64,000 bases of DNA from Marinobacter sp. Arc7-DN-1 (GTDB taxonomy: Bacteria > Pseudomonadota > Gammaproteobacteria > Pseudomonadales > Oleiphilaceae): assembly GCF_003441595.1 (NCBI RefSeq), contig NZ_CP031848.1:1054001-1118000 (forward strand). The letters are read 5' to 3'. The translations under genes and the position numbers were made by a program. Shown here in pieces: positions 48,928-56,840 of the stretch. The notes beneath the pieces are model-generated. The model was not told the origin of the DNA. It saw only the letters and a list, made by a program, of their open reading frames with translations, and searched no databases. Within the stretch, counting starts at the first letter, position 1, and every line of letters begins with the position of its first letter.

Positions 48928-49039
48928 GCGCGTCACCGGGTAAGAGGCTTGTGGAACCGCTGCGAGTACGTCCATGTACGCTTGTTTCCGGCCATCCATG
49001 GCCTCCAACATTCCACAAGCCTCTTACCCGATGACGCGC
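48928..49039. repeat. Two-lobed hairpin repeat, copy E
   Basis: 29-bp arms (48928-48956 and 49011-49039) with a single G.T-type mismatch, around a 54-base head with GAGTACGTCCATGTACGCTT and GGCCATCCATGGCC. Same orientation as copy C. It lies between the divergent fxsA and SDR genes; the rest of this 309-bp spacer shows no gene. Confidence 0.9.
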
Positions 49040-49148
49040 ACGTGGCAAGGTGCGGGCCGCACACTTAAAAAACTTTTGTCTCTGGTTTGCGTAGAGATAC
49101 AGGCACACAGAAACTGCTGAACCTCATTCAATTTAGTTAGGGCAAAAC

Positions 49149-49910
49149 ATGAAACTTCAAGATTCCGTGATTGCGATTACCGGTGGCGGCCAGGGTCTGG
49201 GCCGTGCCATGGCTGAACACCTTGCCTCCAAAGGCACAAAAGTCGCGTTGATCGACCTGATGCCGGAAAAACTGGACGAAGCCGTCGCCGCCTGCAAAGC
49301 CGCCGGTTCAGAGGCAAAAAGCTACATTTGCAACGTGGCGAAAGAAGAAGACGTCGAGAAAACCTTCGAAGCCATCATCAAAGACTTCGGCCACCTCAAT
49401 GGTCTGATCAACAACGCCGGCATCCTCCGCGACTGCCTGATGGTCAAAGCCAAAGAGTGCAAAGTTGAGCGGCGCATGGAACTGTCCCAGTGGCAGGCCG
49501 TGATCGACGTCAACCTCACCGGCGTCTTCCTCTGCGGCCGCGAAGCCGCCACCCGGATGATCAAGAACGGCGACCAGGGTGTGATCATCAACATTGCCTC
49601 CATCTCCCGCGCCGGCAACATGGGCCAGAGCAACTACTCCGCCGCCAAAGCCGGCGTCTCCGCCCTGGTTCCGGTCTGGGCCAGGGAACTCGCCCGCCAC
49701 GGCATCCGCTGTGCAGGCATAGCTCCGGGCTTTATCGAAACCGAAATGACCGCCTCCATGAAACCGGAAGTCCTGGAAAAAATGATCGCCGGCATTCCGC
49801 TCAAGCGCATGGGCAAACCAGAAGAAATCGCCTCGGCGGCGGCGTTTATCTTTGAGAATGACTATGTGTCCGGGCGTATGCTTGAGGTGGATGGGGCTCT
49901 GAGGCTGTAA
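49149..49910 (+). CDS. Short-chain dehydrogenase/reductase
   Basis: 253 residues: cofactor loop ITGGGQGLGRAMAEHL, NNAGILRD, catalytic Ser in ASISRAGNMG, and Tyr-Lys in YSAAKAG. The acidic residue after the second strand (LIDLMPEK) favours NAD. It is closest in layout to FabG-like or 3-hydroxyacyl-CoA dehydrogenases. An insertion (KAKECKVERRMELSQW) after NNAG is longer than in FabG. Substrate not assignable. The gene appears to stand alone. Confidence 0.88.
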   Translation: MKLQDSVIAITGGGQGLGRAMAEHLASKGTKVALIDLMPEKLDEAVAACKAAGSEAKSYICNVAKEEDVEKTFEAIIKDFGHLNGLINNAGILRDCLMVKAKECKVERRMELSQWQAVIDVNLTGVFLCGREAATRMIKNGDQGVIINIASISRAGNMGQSNYSAAKAGVSALVPVWARELARHGIRCAGIAPGFIETEMTASMKPEVLEKMIAGIPLKRMGKPEEIASAAAFIFENDYVSGRMLEVDGALRL

Positions 49911-49964
49911 TCCCTTAAATCCATCAGAGAAGTGAGGCCAGCTCAGGGACGAGCCGGCAGAGAG

Positions 49965-50016
49965 CTAAAATACTTTACATATCGAAAAACAAAGATAATA
50001 ATGTAAATTATTTTAG
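49965..50016. promoter_or_regulatory. Inverted-repeat operator of the HipBA-like operon
   Basis: CTAAAATACTTTACAT at 49965-49980 and ATGTAAATTATTTTAG at 50001-50016 are near-perfect complements, separated by 20 AT-rich bases. The site ends 17 bp before the HTH gene. It is the likely binding site for that antitoxin, covering the promoter. Confidence 0.75.
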
Positions 50017-50032
50017 CCAAAACAGGCCTTCA

Positions 50033-50275
50033 ATGGACTTTCAAACCCTCGGTCATGACATCTCACGGCTCCGCCAACAACAAGGCGTCTCCCAGCAACA
50101 AATGGCCGACCACCTCGGCATTTCCCGTGCCACCATAAATGCGCTGGAAAACGGCCGGTCTGGCGACATCGGCATCCGCAAGGTTATGAAAATTCTCGAC
50201 TACCTCGGCAAGGAGCTAGCCATCCGGGAGAAGTCTCCGTTCCCGACCCTGGAGGAGCTGCGTGATGAGCGATGA
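50033..50275 (+). CDS. HipB-like antitoxin, XRE-family HTH
   Basis: 80 residues with a helix-turn-helix at about 8-62 (ISRLRQQQGVSQQQMADHLG, then ISRATINALENGRSGDIG). It overlaps the start of a HipA-like kinase gene by 11 bases. HipB-type proteins neutralise the kinase and repress their own operon. A large inverted repeat immediately upstream fits this autoregulation. Confidence 0.88.
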   Translation: MDFQTLGHDISRLRQQQGVSQQQMADHLGISRATINALENGRSGDIGIRKVMKILDYLGKELAIREKSPFPTLEELRDER

Positions 50276-51449
50276 ACTGGACGTTCATGTGGATCACAGG
50301 CCTGCCGGGATGCTGTTCCGCGAATCGGGCGAATACGTCTTCAGTTACTCCGAGAAAGCCAGTTCCGACGCCTTCGTCTCGCTGACCATGCCGGTACGCA
50401 AAAAGGATTATAGCCATCCCCAGCTGCACCCGGTTTTCGAGATGCATCTGCCGGAGGGCTACCTGCTCTCGGTAATCAAAAAGCAGTTTGCCAAACTTAC
50501 GGATACCGGCGACTTTGGGCTTCTTCGACTCCTGGCGCCGAATATTCGTGGCAGGGTCGAGTTCAACCCTGATGACCACTCTGGCGAGACTTCATTGAGC
50601 CTCGAAAAACTCTTGCACTCTGACAACCCCGACCTGTTCGAGGAGCTGGTGTCACGGTTTGCGCTTCGCTCTGCTTTGAGCGGGGTACAGCCCAAAGTCC
50701 TCGCGACACTGGAAAACAAGGCGACGCTTCACCTTGAAGACTACATTGTTAAAGCCTGGGGCCCGGATTATCCGGAGCTGGCCCTCAATGAATACTGCTG
50801 CATGCTAGCCTGCCAGAATGCCGGCATTCCCGTCCCTGAATTCTACCTCTCGGATGACGAATCCCTGTTCATCATGAAGCGGTTCGATCTGAAAGACAGC
50901 GGTGTGGCTCTGGGCTTTGAAGACATGTGCGTGCTTCAGGCAAAACAGCGGGAGGAAAAGTACACCGGCAGCTACGAGCAGATTGCCAAAACCATTAAGA
51001 CCTTTGTGAGCGCGGAAAACAAAGCCGCCTCCCTGGAGCAGTTTTTCAAGATGATCGTCCTGAACAACATCCTGCAGAATGGCGACGCCCACCTGAAGAA
51101 CTTTGGCCTGGTTTACGAAAGCATTGATGCCATCAGACTGGCCCCGGCCTACGATGTCGTTTGCACCACGGCCTACATCAGGCAGGACATCTCGGCCCTT
51201 ACCCTTATGGGCAGCAAAAAATGGTGGCCAAGAAAGCATTTAGAGCGGTTTGGCATTCAGGTATGTGACTTGAGCTCGGCCAGAACGCGGGAATTATACG
51301 AACAGTGCCTGAAGGCAATTGACAAGGTTCAGCGCTATATCGAAGAACGGCTTTCACGAGCACCTGCCGGGGCAAAAGCCGACGTGCTGGATCACCTCCA
51401 TACTCTCATTGCCACCGAAACCGCGACATCGAAACCCGCCCGTGAGTGA
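50265..51449 (+). CDS. HipA-like serine/threonine kinase toxin
   Basis: 394 residues from the ATG at 50265, with GGAGGAG upstream. The HipA N1 domain is at about 1-105. The kinase part has SGVQPK at 139-144 (phosphate loop region), catalytic NGDAHLKN at 272-279, and the metal-binding Asp297 in AYDVV. In E. coli, HipA phosphorylates GltX and causes dormancy; the target of this variant is unknown. All catalytic residues are intact, so it should be an active toxin. Its 3' end overlaps the convergent alkyltransferase-like gene by 44 bases. Confidence 0.9.
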   Translation: MSDELDVHVDHRPAGMLFRESGEYVFSYSEKASSDAFVSLTMPVRKKDYSHPQLHPVFEMHLPEGYLLSVIKKQFAKLTDTGDFGLLRLLAPNIRGRVEFNPDDHSGETSLSLEKLLHSDNPDLFEELVSRFALRSALSGVQPKVLATLENKATLHLEDYIVKAWGPDYPELALNEYCCMLACQNAGIPVPEFYLSDDESLFIMKRFDLKDSGVALGFEDMCVLQAKQREEKYTGSYEQIAKTIKTFVSAENKAASLEQFFKMIVLNNILQNGDAHLKNFGLVYESIDAIRLAPAYDVVCTTAYIRQDISALTLMGSKKWWPRKHLERFGIQVCDLSSARTRELYEQCLKAIDKVQRYIEERLSRAPAGAKADVLDHLHTLIATETATSKPARE

Positions 51450-51714
51450 CTTCTACACCCTCAGCTTCAAGCCGGCTTACCTGCTCCTGGTATTTCTCTG
51501 AACCCACGGGAAAAGCAATCTGGCCGTTACTGCGAATCACCCGATACCAGGGCACCGAATGCCCCTCTAGCAACTTACCCAACGCCCTTCCGATGTACCG
51601 CGCCTGCCGACCAAGCCCGGCCATCTCTGCTACCTGGCCATAACTGACCACCTTCCCCCTGGGAACGGCCAATACCACTTGCCAGATCTTTTGATCTTTA
51701 GTCGGTTCAGACAT
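51406..51714 (-). CDS. Alkyltransferase-like (ATL) DNA-binding protein
   Basis: 102 residues, equal to the DNA-binding half of O6-methylguanine methyltransferase. The normally reactive PCHR motif reads PWYR, with Trp in place of Cys, so it cannot transfer alkyl groups. ATL proteins flip out O6-alkylguanine and hand it to nucleotide excision repair. SYGQVAEMAGLGRQARYIG is the recognition helix region. The end overlaps the hipA-like gene on the other strand by 44 bases. Confidence 0.9.
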   Translation of the reverse strand: MSEPTKDQKIWQVVLAVPRGKVVSYGQVAEMAGLGRQARYIGRALGKLLEGHSVPWYRVIRSNGQIAFPVGSEKYQEQVSRLEAEGVEVTHGRVSMSRFRWQ

Positions 51715-51734
51715 CCCACGATCTCATTGAACTC

Positions 51735-51794
51735 GGGGTCAGATGAAAATGGGGTCAGATGAAAGTTCATCTGACCCCATTTTCATCTGACCCC
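51735..51794. repeat. GGGGTCAGATGAAA palindrome, copy 2 (nested 60-bp form)
   Basis: GGGGTCAGATGAAAAT, then GGGGTCAGATGAAAG, then both complements: a palindrome within a palindrome. It covers the last nine codons and stop of the ampG-like gene. Confidence 0.9.
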
Positions 51795-53101
51795 TCTTTA
51801 TTCCGAGGCGCCAAAGCGTCCAGCCGCTTTCCCTGGCGAATCATAAACATTGCCAGAAGAACCGCTGGCACACCCATAACCGCAGAGACCAGGAAGAACT
51901 CCGCATAGCCAAACCCGGCGACCACAATGCCGGAGAAACCACCGAGAAACTTGCCCGGTAACGTCATCAACGAGCTGAACAACGCGTACTGAGTTGCCGT
52001 AAACGAGGCGCTGGTCATGCTCGAAAGCCAGGCAATCAGCGCCACATTGGCAATACCGCCGCTCAGGTTATCGGCACTGACCACCGCCGCAAGCGTAATG
52101 AGATTGGGTGGGTACTGGGCCAGCAGAACAAACAAAAGGTTGGTTGCGGCGGTCATGATTGCGCCCAGCAGCAGAATACGCCGCACACCGTAGCGAACCA
52201 CCATCACCCCCCCCAGCAGTGAACCCGCGATGGTCATGAAGAAACCGAAAATCTTGGTAACGTCCGCTACCTCGGTTTTGCTAAAGCCCATGAAGTCCAG
52301 GTAGAAGGGATTGGCCATCACCCCCATGGCGATGTCCGCAATCCGGTACACCGCCACCATCAGCAAAATCGCGATGGAAAGCTCTTTATAGCGGCGGAAG
52401 AAATCCAGGAACGGACCGGCAACGGCGGCATAGAACCAGCCGACAAGTCGCGCCAGCCGGGGATTGAGATGAGTCCGCTTGCTGGCCTCCTGCTCGATCT
52501 TGTGAGCAATGTCCTGGGCTGCGGCAAAGTGGTTCACCCGGGGTTCGCGCACAATCAGAACCGTGAGCGCTCCAACGCCCACCAGAGCCGCCATCACCTC
52601 ATAGGACACCTGCCAGGACCAGAACTCGGCCAGGTACAGGGCGCCGGCACCGGCCACCAGCAAGGCCAGCCGATAGCCAAAAATATAGGTGGCCGCCAGA
52701 GCGGCCTGGAGACGCTCGCCGGCAACCTCGATGCGGTAGGCATCAATGGCCACATCCTGGGTGGCGGAGGAAAACGCGACCAGCAGCCCGTACAGGGCCA
52801 TCATTTCCGGTGCCGCGGTGGCATCCACATGAGCCATCAGGTAGAGGCCCGCGGCAATACCCACCTGGGCGAAAATAATCCAGCTCCGGCGTTTGCCCAG
52901 CAGTCTGTCCAGCAACGGCAGCTTCAGGCGATCCACCACCGGCGCCCAGAACACCTTGATGGAGTAGGTAATGCCAAGCCAACTGAAGAAGCCAATGGTG
53001 GCCGTTTCCACCCCCACATCCGCCAGCCGGGCGTTAAGGGTGGAAAACACCAGCAAAAACGGCAACCCGGCGGAAAATCCCAGGAACAGCAAGGCAATCA
53101 C
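51767..53101 (-). CDS. ampG: AmpG-like muropeptide permease (MFS)
   Basis: At least 444 residues with about 12 membrane helices. LFLGFSAGLPFLLVFSTL, then FFSWLGITYSIKVFWAPVVD and SSATQDVAIDAYRIEV are AmpG hallmarks. It imports anhydro-muropeptides for cell-wall recycling. The GTG at 53101 has no ribosome site. The frame stays open upstream, and GGAGG sits seven bases before an in-frame ATC at 53164, which would restore the 21 residues normally found before the first helix. The last residues (GSDENGVR) come from a GGGGTCAGATGAAA repeat. It follows yajQ closely and is probably in its operon. Confidence 0.88.
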   Translation of the reverse strand: MIALLFLGFSAGLPFLLVFSTLNARLADVGVETATIGFFSWLGITYSIKVFWAPVVDRLKLPLLDRLLGKRRSWIIFAQVGIAAGLYLMAHVDATAAPEMMALYGLLVAFSSATQDVAIDAYRIEVAGERLQAALAATYIFGYRLALLVAGAGALYLAEFWSWQVSYEVMAALVGVGALTVLIVREPRVNHFAAAQDIAHKIEQEASKRTHLNPRLARLVGWFYAAVAGPFLDFFRRYKELSIAILLMVAVYRIADIAMGVMANPFYLDFMGFSKTEVADVTKIFGFFMTIAGSLLGGVMVVRYGVRRILLLGAIMTAATNLLFVLLAQYPPNLITLAAVVSADNLSGGIANVALIAWLSSMTSASFTATQYALFSSLMTLPGKFLGGFSGIVVAGFGYAEFFLVSAVMGVPAVLLAMFMIRQGKRLDALAPRNKEGSDENGVR

Positions 53102-53179
53102 CTGCCAGCGGGTATAGGTGTAGAGCGTGTCCCGGATCAGGGTCAGGCGGGTGCCGGTTACGATGGTGAAGCCTCCGGA

Positions 53180-53662
53180 TCAGTCGCGGAAATTGTTGAA
53201 CTGCAGCGGGATATCCAGCTCGGCTTCGCGGAGCATGGCAATGGCGGTTTGCAGATCGTCCCGCTTCTTGCCGGTTACCCGAACCTTGTCCCCCTGGATA
53301 CTGGCCTGCACTTTCAGCTTGGCGTCCTTGATCATCTTCACGATCTTCTTCGCCATATCGGTTTCAATGCCCTGCTTCAGCAGCAAATGCTGTTTTACCA
53401 GCTTGCCGGACTTGCTGTCGCCATCTTCCGCCAGAGCGCGGGCGTCGATTTTGCGTTTGGCAAAGGCCATGCGCAGCATATCCATCAACTGTTCCAACTG
53501 AAATTCCTGCTCGGCGCTAATAGTGATGCCCTTGTCATCGTGCTCGATATTCGCTTCCACGTTCTTGAAATCCCAGCGGGTGGCCAGGTCTTTCCTGGCC
53601 TGATCCACCGCATTGGTGACTTCGTGCATATCAATTTCTGAAACAATGTCAAAAGACGGCAT
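53180..53662 (-). CDS. YajQ family nucleotide (c-di-GMP)-binding protein
   Basis: 160 residues, full length, with two ferredoxin-like repeats; [20 protein letters not shown] and [20 protein letters not shown] are family markers. In Xanthomonas and Pseudomonas, YajQ proteins bind c-di-GMP and alter transcription. Its stop lies 15 bp before the likely ATC start of the ampG-like gene. Confidence 0.93.
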   Translation of the reverse strand: MPSFDIVSEIDMHEVTNAVDQARKDLATRWDFKNVEANIEHDDKGITISAEQEFQLEQLMDMLRMAFAKRKIDARALAEDGDSKSGKLVKQHLLLKQGIETDMAKKIVKMIKDAKLKVQASIQGDKVRVTGKKRDDLQTAIAMLREAELDIPLQFNNFRD

Positions 53663-53714
53663 GGTCGTTATTCTCCGTTACGCTAAGCGGGTATACTGAG
53701 GAAAAGCTGAAAGT

Positions 53715-53744
53715 GGGGTCAGATGAAAGCGTTCATCTGACCCC
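53715..53744. repeat. GGGGTCAGATGAAA palindrome, copy 3
   Basis: GGGGTCAGATGAAAG and its complement in a 30-bp form, with a CG centre. It lies between the divergent yajQ and response regulator genes. Confidence 0.88.
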
Positions 53745-53839
53745 GGGTTCGCATTCCGCGCCCGTTTGATTTGCAGGGAATCATACCAATCTGCAGCTTA
53801 TACCGCATCTGACAATGGACTGGTAAAAAGAAGATAACA

Positions 53840-54811
53840 ATGCCGAATCTGGACCTTCCCATCCTCGTAGTAGACGACGCGAAATTCAGCAGTATGGTTG
53901 TTGGACGCACCCTGCGAAAGGCCGGCTATCGCGACGTACGCATCGTCAACAATGCACCGGAAGCCCTTGAGCTGATTGAACAGCGACCGGTGAGCGTACT
54001 TATCGCCGACTGGCTGATGCCGGAAATGGATGGGCTGGAACTGACCGACCAGGTTCGCCAGCAGGACGAGCAGAACAACCATTATACCTATGTAATCCTG
54101 CTCACCGCCCGGGAAAGCGTAGAAGCACTCTCAGAAGCCTTCGACCGCGGCGTGGATGACTTCATCTACAAGTCCGACATGACCAAACAGCTGATCCCCC
54201 GCATCTTTGCGGCAGATCGAATGGCAGACCGGCAGAACACCCTGCTGCGGGCCAACTCGCTGCTGATCGAGAACAACCGGGAGCTGGAATCCACCAACAT
54301 CATCGACCTGGAAACCGGCCTGTGCAACACCAAATACGGCCGCGAGCGGCTGACCAGGATGCTCCGCCACGCCGAATCCCGGGGCGGCTGTTCCGCCTAC
54401 GTGCTCTGCGGCATCCGGAACTGGCAGGAGCTGAAACGCAAGCACCCGCCCACGGTCATGGGCGAACTCGCCATCGGTATCGCACGCAGGCTAAGCACCC
54501 TGATCCGCCCCATCGACGCCCTTTGCCGCGTGGGCGACAACCAGTTCGCCATCATTGCGTATTTCCCGAACAGTGATCACTGCACCACCACCGCCTTCCG
54601 GCGCGTGTTCGACGGCATCAACCACAAAGCCCTGAAAACCACTGCCGGTTATATTTCCGTGGAGGCAGGCATGGTGCTGTGCAAGGCAAACGCCCAGAAC
54701 GGCACGCCCTCGATACAGGATATGGAGCGGGCCGCAGTGCAGGGATTGGTGGATGCCTATGATACCCGGCGGTTTACCGAAACGGCGCCAGAGCTCGATG
54801 CAACGGCATAG
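53840..54811 (+). CDS. Response regulator with degenerate GGDEF output domain
   Basis: 323 residues. The receiver domain covers 1-125, with the acidic pocket (ILVVDDAKF), phospho-Asp in LIADWLMPEMDG and Lys in IYKSDM. The second domain (155-310) has the GGDEF fold, but its signature reads GDNQF, and the metal-binding residues are lost, so it is unlikely to make c-di-GMP. It may act as a sensor or binding partner. No kinase gene is adjacent. Confidence 0.85.
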   Translation: MPNLDLPILVVDDAKFSSMVVGRTLRKAGYRDVRIVNNAPEALELIEQRPVSVLIADWLMPEMDGLELTDQVRQQDEQNNHYTYVILLTARESVEALSEAFDRGVDDFIYKSDMTKQLIPRIFAADRMADRQNTLLRANSLLIENNRELESTNIIDLETGLCNTKYGRERLTRMLRHAESRGGCSAYVLCGIRNWQELKRKHPPTVMGELAIGIARRLSTLIRPIDALCRVGDNQFAIIAYFPNSDHCTTTAFRRVFDGINHKALKTTAGYISVEAGMVLCKANAQNGTPSIQDMERAAVQGLVDAYDTRRFTETAPELDATA

Positions 54812-54820
54812 CCTGAAATT

Positions 54821-54880
54821 GGGGTCAGATGAAAATGGGGTCAGATGAAAGTTCATCTGACCCCATTTTCATCTGACCCC
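54821..54880. repeat. GGGGTCAGATGAAA palindrome, copy 4 (nested 60-bp form)
   Basis: Same nested arrangement and nearly the same sequence as copy 2. It starts nine bp after the response regulator stop. Confidence 0.9.
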
Positions 54881-54929
54881 CTCTTCACAGTCGGTAACAC
54901 TGATACACACTTCACAAACAGACAGGCAG

Positions 54930-55104
54930 AAGCGGAAGACCTATTCTGCAATTGTGGATTCAAGCAGTATCCCCCATGGCGGAGGAGCCGAGTAGTACCT
55001 CCGCCGCCAAATGGGGAATAGGAATCTACAGAATTAACGAATTTTTCAGGCACTTTCGTTCTTTCCTTGTTTTTTGGGCCAGCTTTTTAGCTGGCCTTTT
55101 TATT
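54930..55104 (+). ncRNA. Candidate small RNA with terminator
   Basis: A 310-bp spacer contains a structured stretch: CCCCAT (54972-54977) pairs with ATGGGG (55011-55016), and inside it GGCGGAGG pairs with CCTCCGCC. Around 60 AT-rich bases later a terminator follows (55077-55104). Six GGA triplets occur between 54932 and 55023, some in predicted loops, as in CsrA/RsmA-binding RNAs. No convincing promoter or GacA box was found. A short open frame on the other strand looks spurious. Confidence 0.4.
55077..55104 (+). terminator. Rho-independent terminator
   Basis: GGCCAGCT and AGCTGGCC arms with a T-rich loop, followed by TTTTTATTA. No recognised gene precedes it on this strand within 260 bp, so it either ends the response regulator transcript or a separate small RNA. 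Confidence 0.8.
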
Positions 55105-55120
55105 ATAAGCCTGACACCCA

Positions 55121-55381
55121 TTACCCTTCGGAAACTTTCAATAACGCTGACCGCTTTAACTCCTGCTCCACCGTCTCCGGCGCAATATCCTGACCATTGG
55201 GCCAAGTAATCGCACCATAGCTGATACCGACCTGCCGAAAATAATCCGTATCTTTCAACTCACGAAAAATGCCTTTTTCAAGGTAAGGCGACATATCCAG
55301 AACGCCTTCCAGGCCATCAATACGTACTACCTTCAGCTTATAGTCATCTAGCGCCTCAACACTCTTGATATCCCAATACAT
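55121..55381 (-). CDS. DUF2442 domain protein
   Basis: 86 residues from the ATG at 55381, with AGGAGG five bases upstream. The layout (VKSVEALDDYKLKV-like strand, then LDMSPYLEKGIFRELKD and YGAITWPNGQDIAPE) matches DUF2442. It follows a DUF4160 gene by nine bp; the two families are often paired and show the compact layout of toxin-antitoxin modules, but activity is unproven here. Confidence 0.9.
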   Translation of the reverse strand: MYWDIKSVEALDDYKLKVVRIDGLEGVLDMSPYLEKGIFRELKDTDYFRQVGISYGAITWPNGQDIAPETVEQELKRSALLKVSEG

Positions 55382-55390
55382 CCGCACCTC

Positions 55391-55657
55391 CTAGAGCGGA
55401 GCAACCCTGAAGGGTAGCTCCCCATGAACAGCCAAATCCCAGTCTACCAGCAATTCTTCCCTGTGAAGCTCAATCCATGCCTGAACGAGACGGAGCTGTT
55501 TTCTCGGTAGGGTACCGGCGAGTAACTCTCCATCATGCAGACTCACCGATGCTTCAAACTCTGCGTACCGAGCATGAATGTGTGGAAGATTGTGATGATT
55601 ATTATCCAACAGGTACATTCTTATCAGAATGCCATAGAACATCGAGATTACTGGCAT
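55391..55657 (-). CDS. DUF4160 domain protein
   Basis: 88 residues from the ATG at 55657, with AAGGAGAG upstream; a longer frame to 55684 is less likely. The His-rich motif NNHHNLPHIHARY is the DUF4160 signature and could bind metal or act in catalysis. It is first in a two-gene operon with DUF2442. Possible toxin-like partner; role unknown. Confidence 0.9.
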   Translation of the reverse strand: MPVISMFYGILIRMYLLDNNHHNLPHIHARYAEFEASVSLHDGELLAGTLPRKQLRLVQAWIELHREELLVDWDLAVHGELPFRVAPL

Positions 55658-55686
55658 TTTTGCTCTCCTTAGCTTGCCATCCACAT

Positions 55687-56700
55687 TCAGTTCTTACGAA
55701 AATCCCCCGGAGTCTGCCCTTTTGCAGCTTTGAATTTACGGTGGAAAGACGTCGTCTCACTGTACCCCAAGCGGAAGGCGATATCGGGAATACTTATTTC
55801 GGTGTTTCGCAGGTAATCTTCAGCCATCTGCTGTCGGACTTCATCTAACAGCTTCTGGTACGAGACGCCTTCCTGGCTCAACTTCCTCTGCAAAGTCCGA
55901 CAGGTTATACCCAGATCTTTAGCAATCATATCCTGCCGGGTGACTCCATCCGCAAGTTGTTTCTGAATACTCTGTTTTACCCGGCTGGTCAGATCCGTAT
56001 CAGAATCCAGCAGGGCCAACTGTGATAACGCATGAGTTTCCAGGGTCTTGCGCAACAGCGGGTCTGGCTGGCGCAGGCGTGTGGACAGAAGACTCTGGTG
56101 CAGGATTACGCAGTCCTCTTCGGCACTAAACTCCACCGGGCACTGCCAACGTTCTGCATAGGCCTTCTCGTAATCGCTCCCCGGGGAGGAACGCCGAAGC
56201 TGTACCCGCAGCGGCGAAGCCTTCCGGTTATCCGCCAGCCAACGGGCATAGTTGATCCATGAGGCAAACACATTGTCCACTACCTGGGGCCATACCAGCG
56301 GATCCGTAAAGTTGCAGGTCCACACCAGAGACACTTCATCACCATTCATCCGCAGCCCCGTGGTGCCCATATCTCCCACCAACTTTTCATAGGGTGCAAT
56401 TCGAGTGACAGCCTCTCCAAGCGTCGCACAACTCATCGTTATATAACCAAGCACGCTATAGGAGCCCGGCTGCACGTAATCACCGGTTTCCAGGCCCAGG
56501 ACAGGATTACCCGTTGTTTCGGCAAGCAGGCGGATAAAGGTTTGAAACTGCTCGCCGTTCAGGCGACCGTCACCGGTATCGAGAATGTTCAGCTCAAGGC
56601 CCGCTTTGCTGAAAAGGTTCGAGGTATCAATGCCTTTAGCATCGGCGTAGCGAACATATTGGCGTAGGGCAGAGACGGAAGCGGTTCCGAGAGGGGGCAT
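55687..56700 (-). CDS. AraC-family transcriptional regulator
   Basis: 337 residues. The N-terminal part (25-205) is an Arabinose_bd-type ligand domain (Pfam PF12625 style; PVLGLETGDYVQPGSYSVLG). The C-terminal 95 residues hold two helix-turn-helix motifs (IAKDLGITCRTLQRKLSQEG and IPDIAFRLGYSETTSFHRKF). It resembles OruR/GbdR-type regulators, but the ligand and targets are unknown. The neighbouring genes are not obvious targets. Confidence 0.9.
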   Translation of the reverse strand: MPPLGTASVSALRQYVRYADAKGIDTSNLFSKAGLELNILDTGDGRLNGEQFQTFIRLLAETTGNPVLGLETGDYVQPGSYSVLGYITMSCATLGEAVTRIAPYEKLVGDMGTTGLRMNGDEVSLVWTCNFTDPLVWPQVVDNVFASWINYARWLADNRKASPLRVQLRRSSPGSDYEKAYAERWQCPVEFSAEEDCVILHQSLLSTRLRQPDPLLRKTLETHALSQLALLDSDTDLTSRVKQSIQKQLADGVTRQDMIAKDLGITCRTLQRKLSQEGVSYQKLLDEVRQQMAEDYLRNTEISIPDIAFRLGYSETTSFHRKFKAAKGQTPGDFRKN

Positions 56701-56769
56701 GGTGACTTAAATCGTTGTTGGTATTTTGTCGAAGAGTATAACCAAAAACGCCGGATTGTGGATGAAAAC

Positions 56770-56829
56770 GGGGTCAGATGAAAATGGGGTCAGATGAAAA
56801 GTCATCTGACCCCATTTTCATCTGACCCC
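56770..56829. repeat. GGGGTCAGATGAAA palindrome, copy 5 (nested 60-bp form)
   Basis: Same nested form as copies 2 and 4 with a slightly different centre. It lies between the AraC-type gene and the argG stop and may end the argG transcript. Confidence 0.9.
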
Positions 56830-56840
56830 AAGTTCACGCT

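Noticed and set aside
54853..55053. A 66-codon open frame on the minus strand over the candidate small RNA
   Set aside because: Its tail is repeat-encoded, it has no ribosome site, and its sequence shows no protein-like features.
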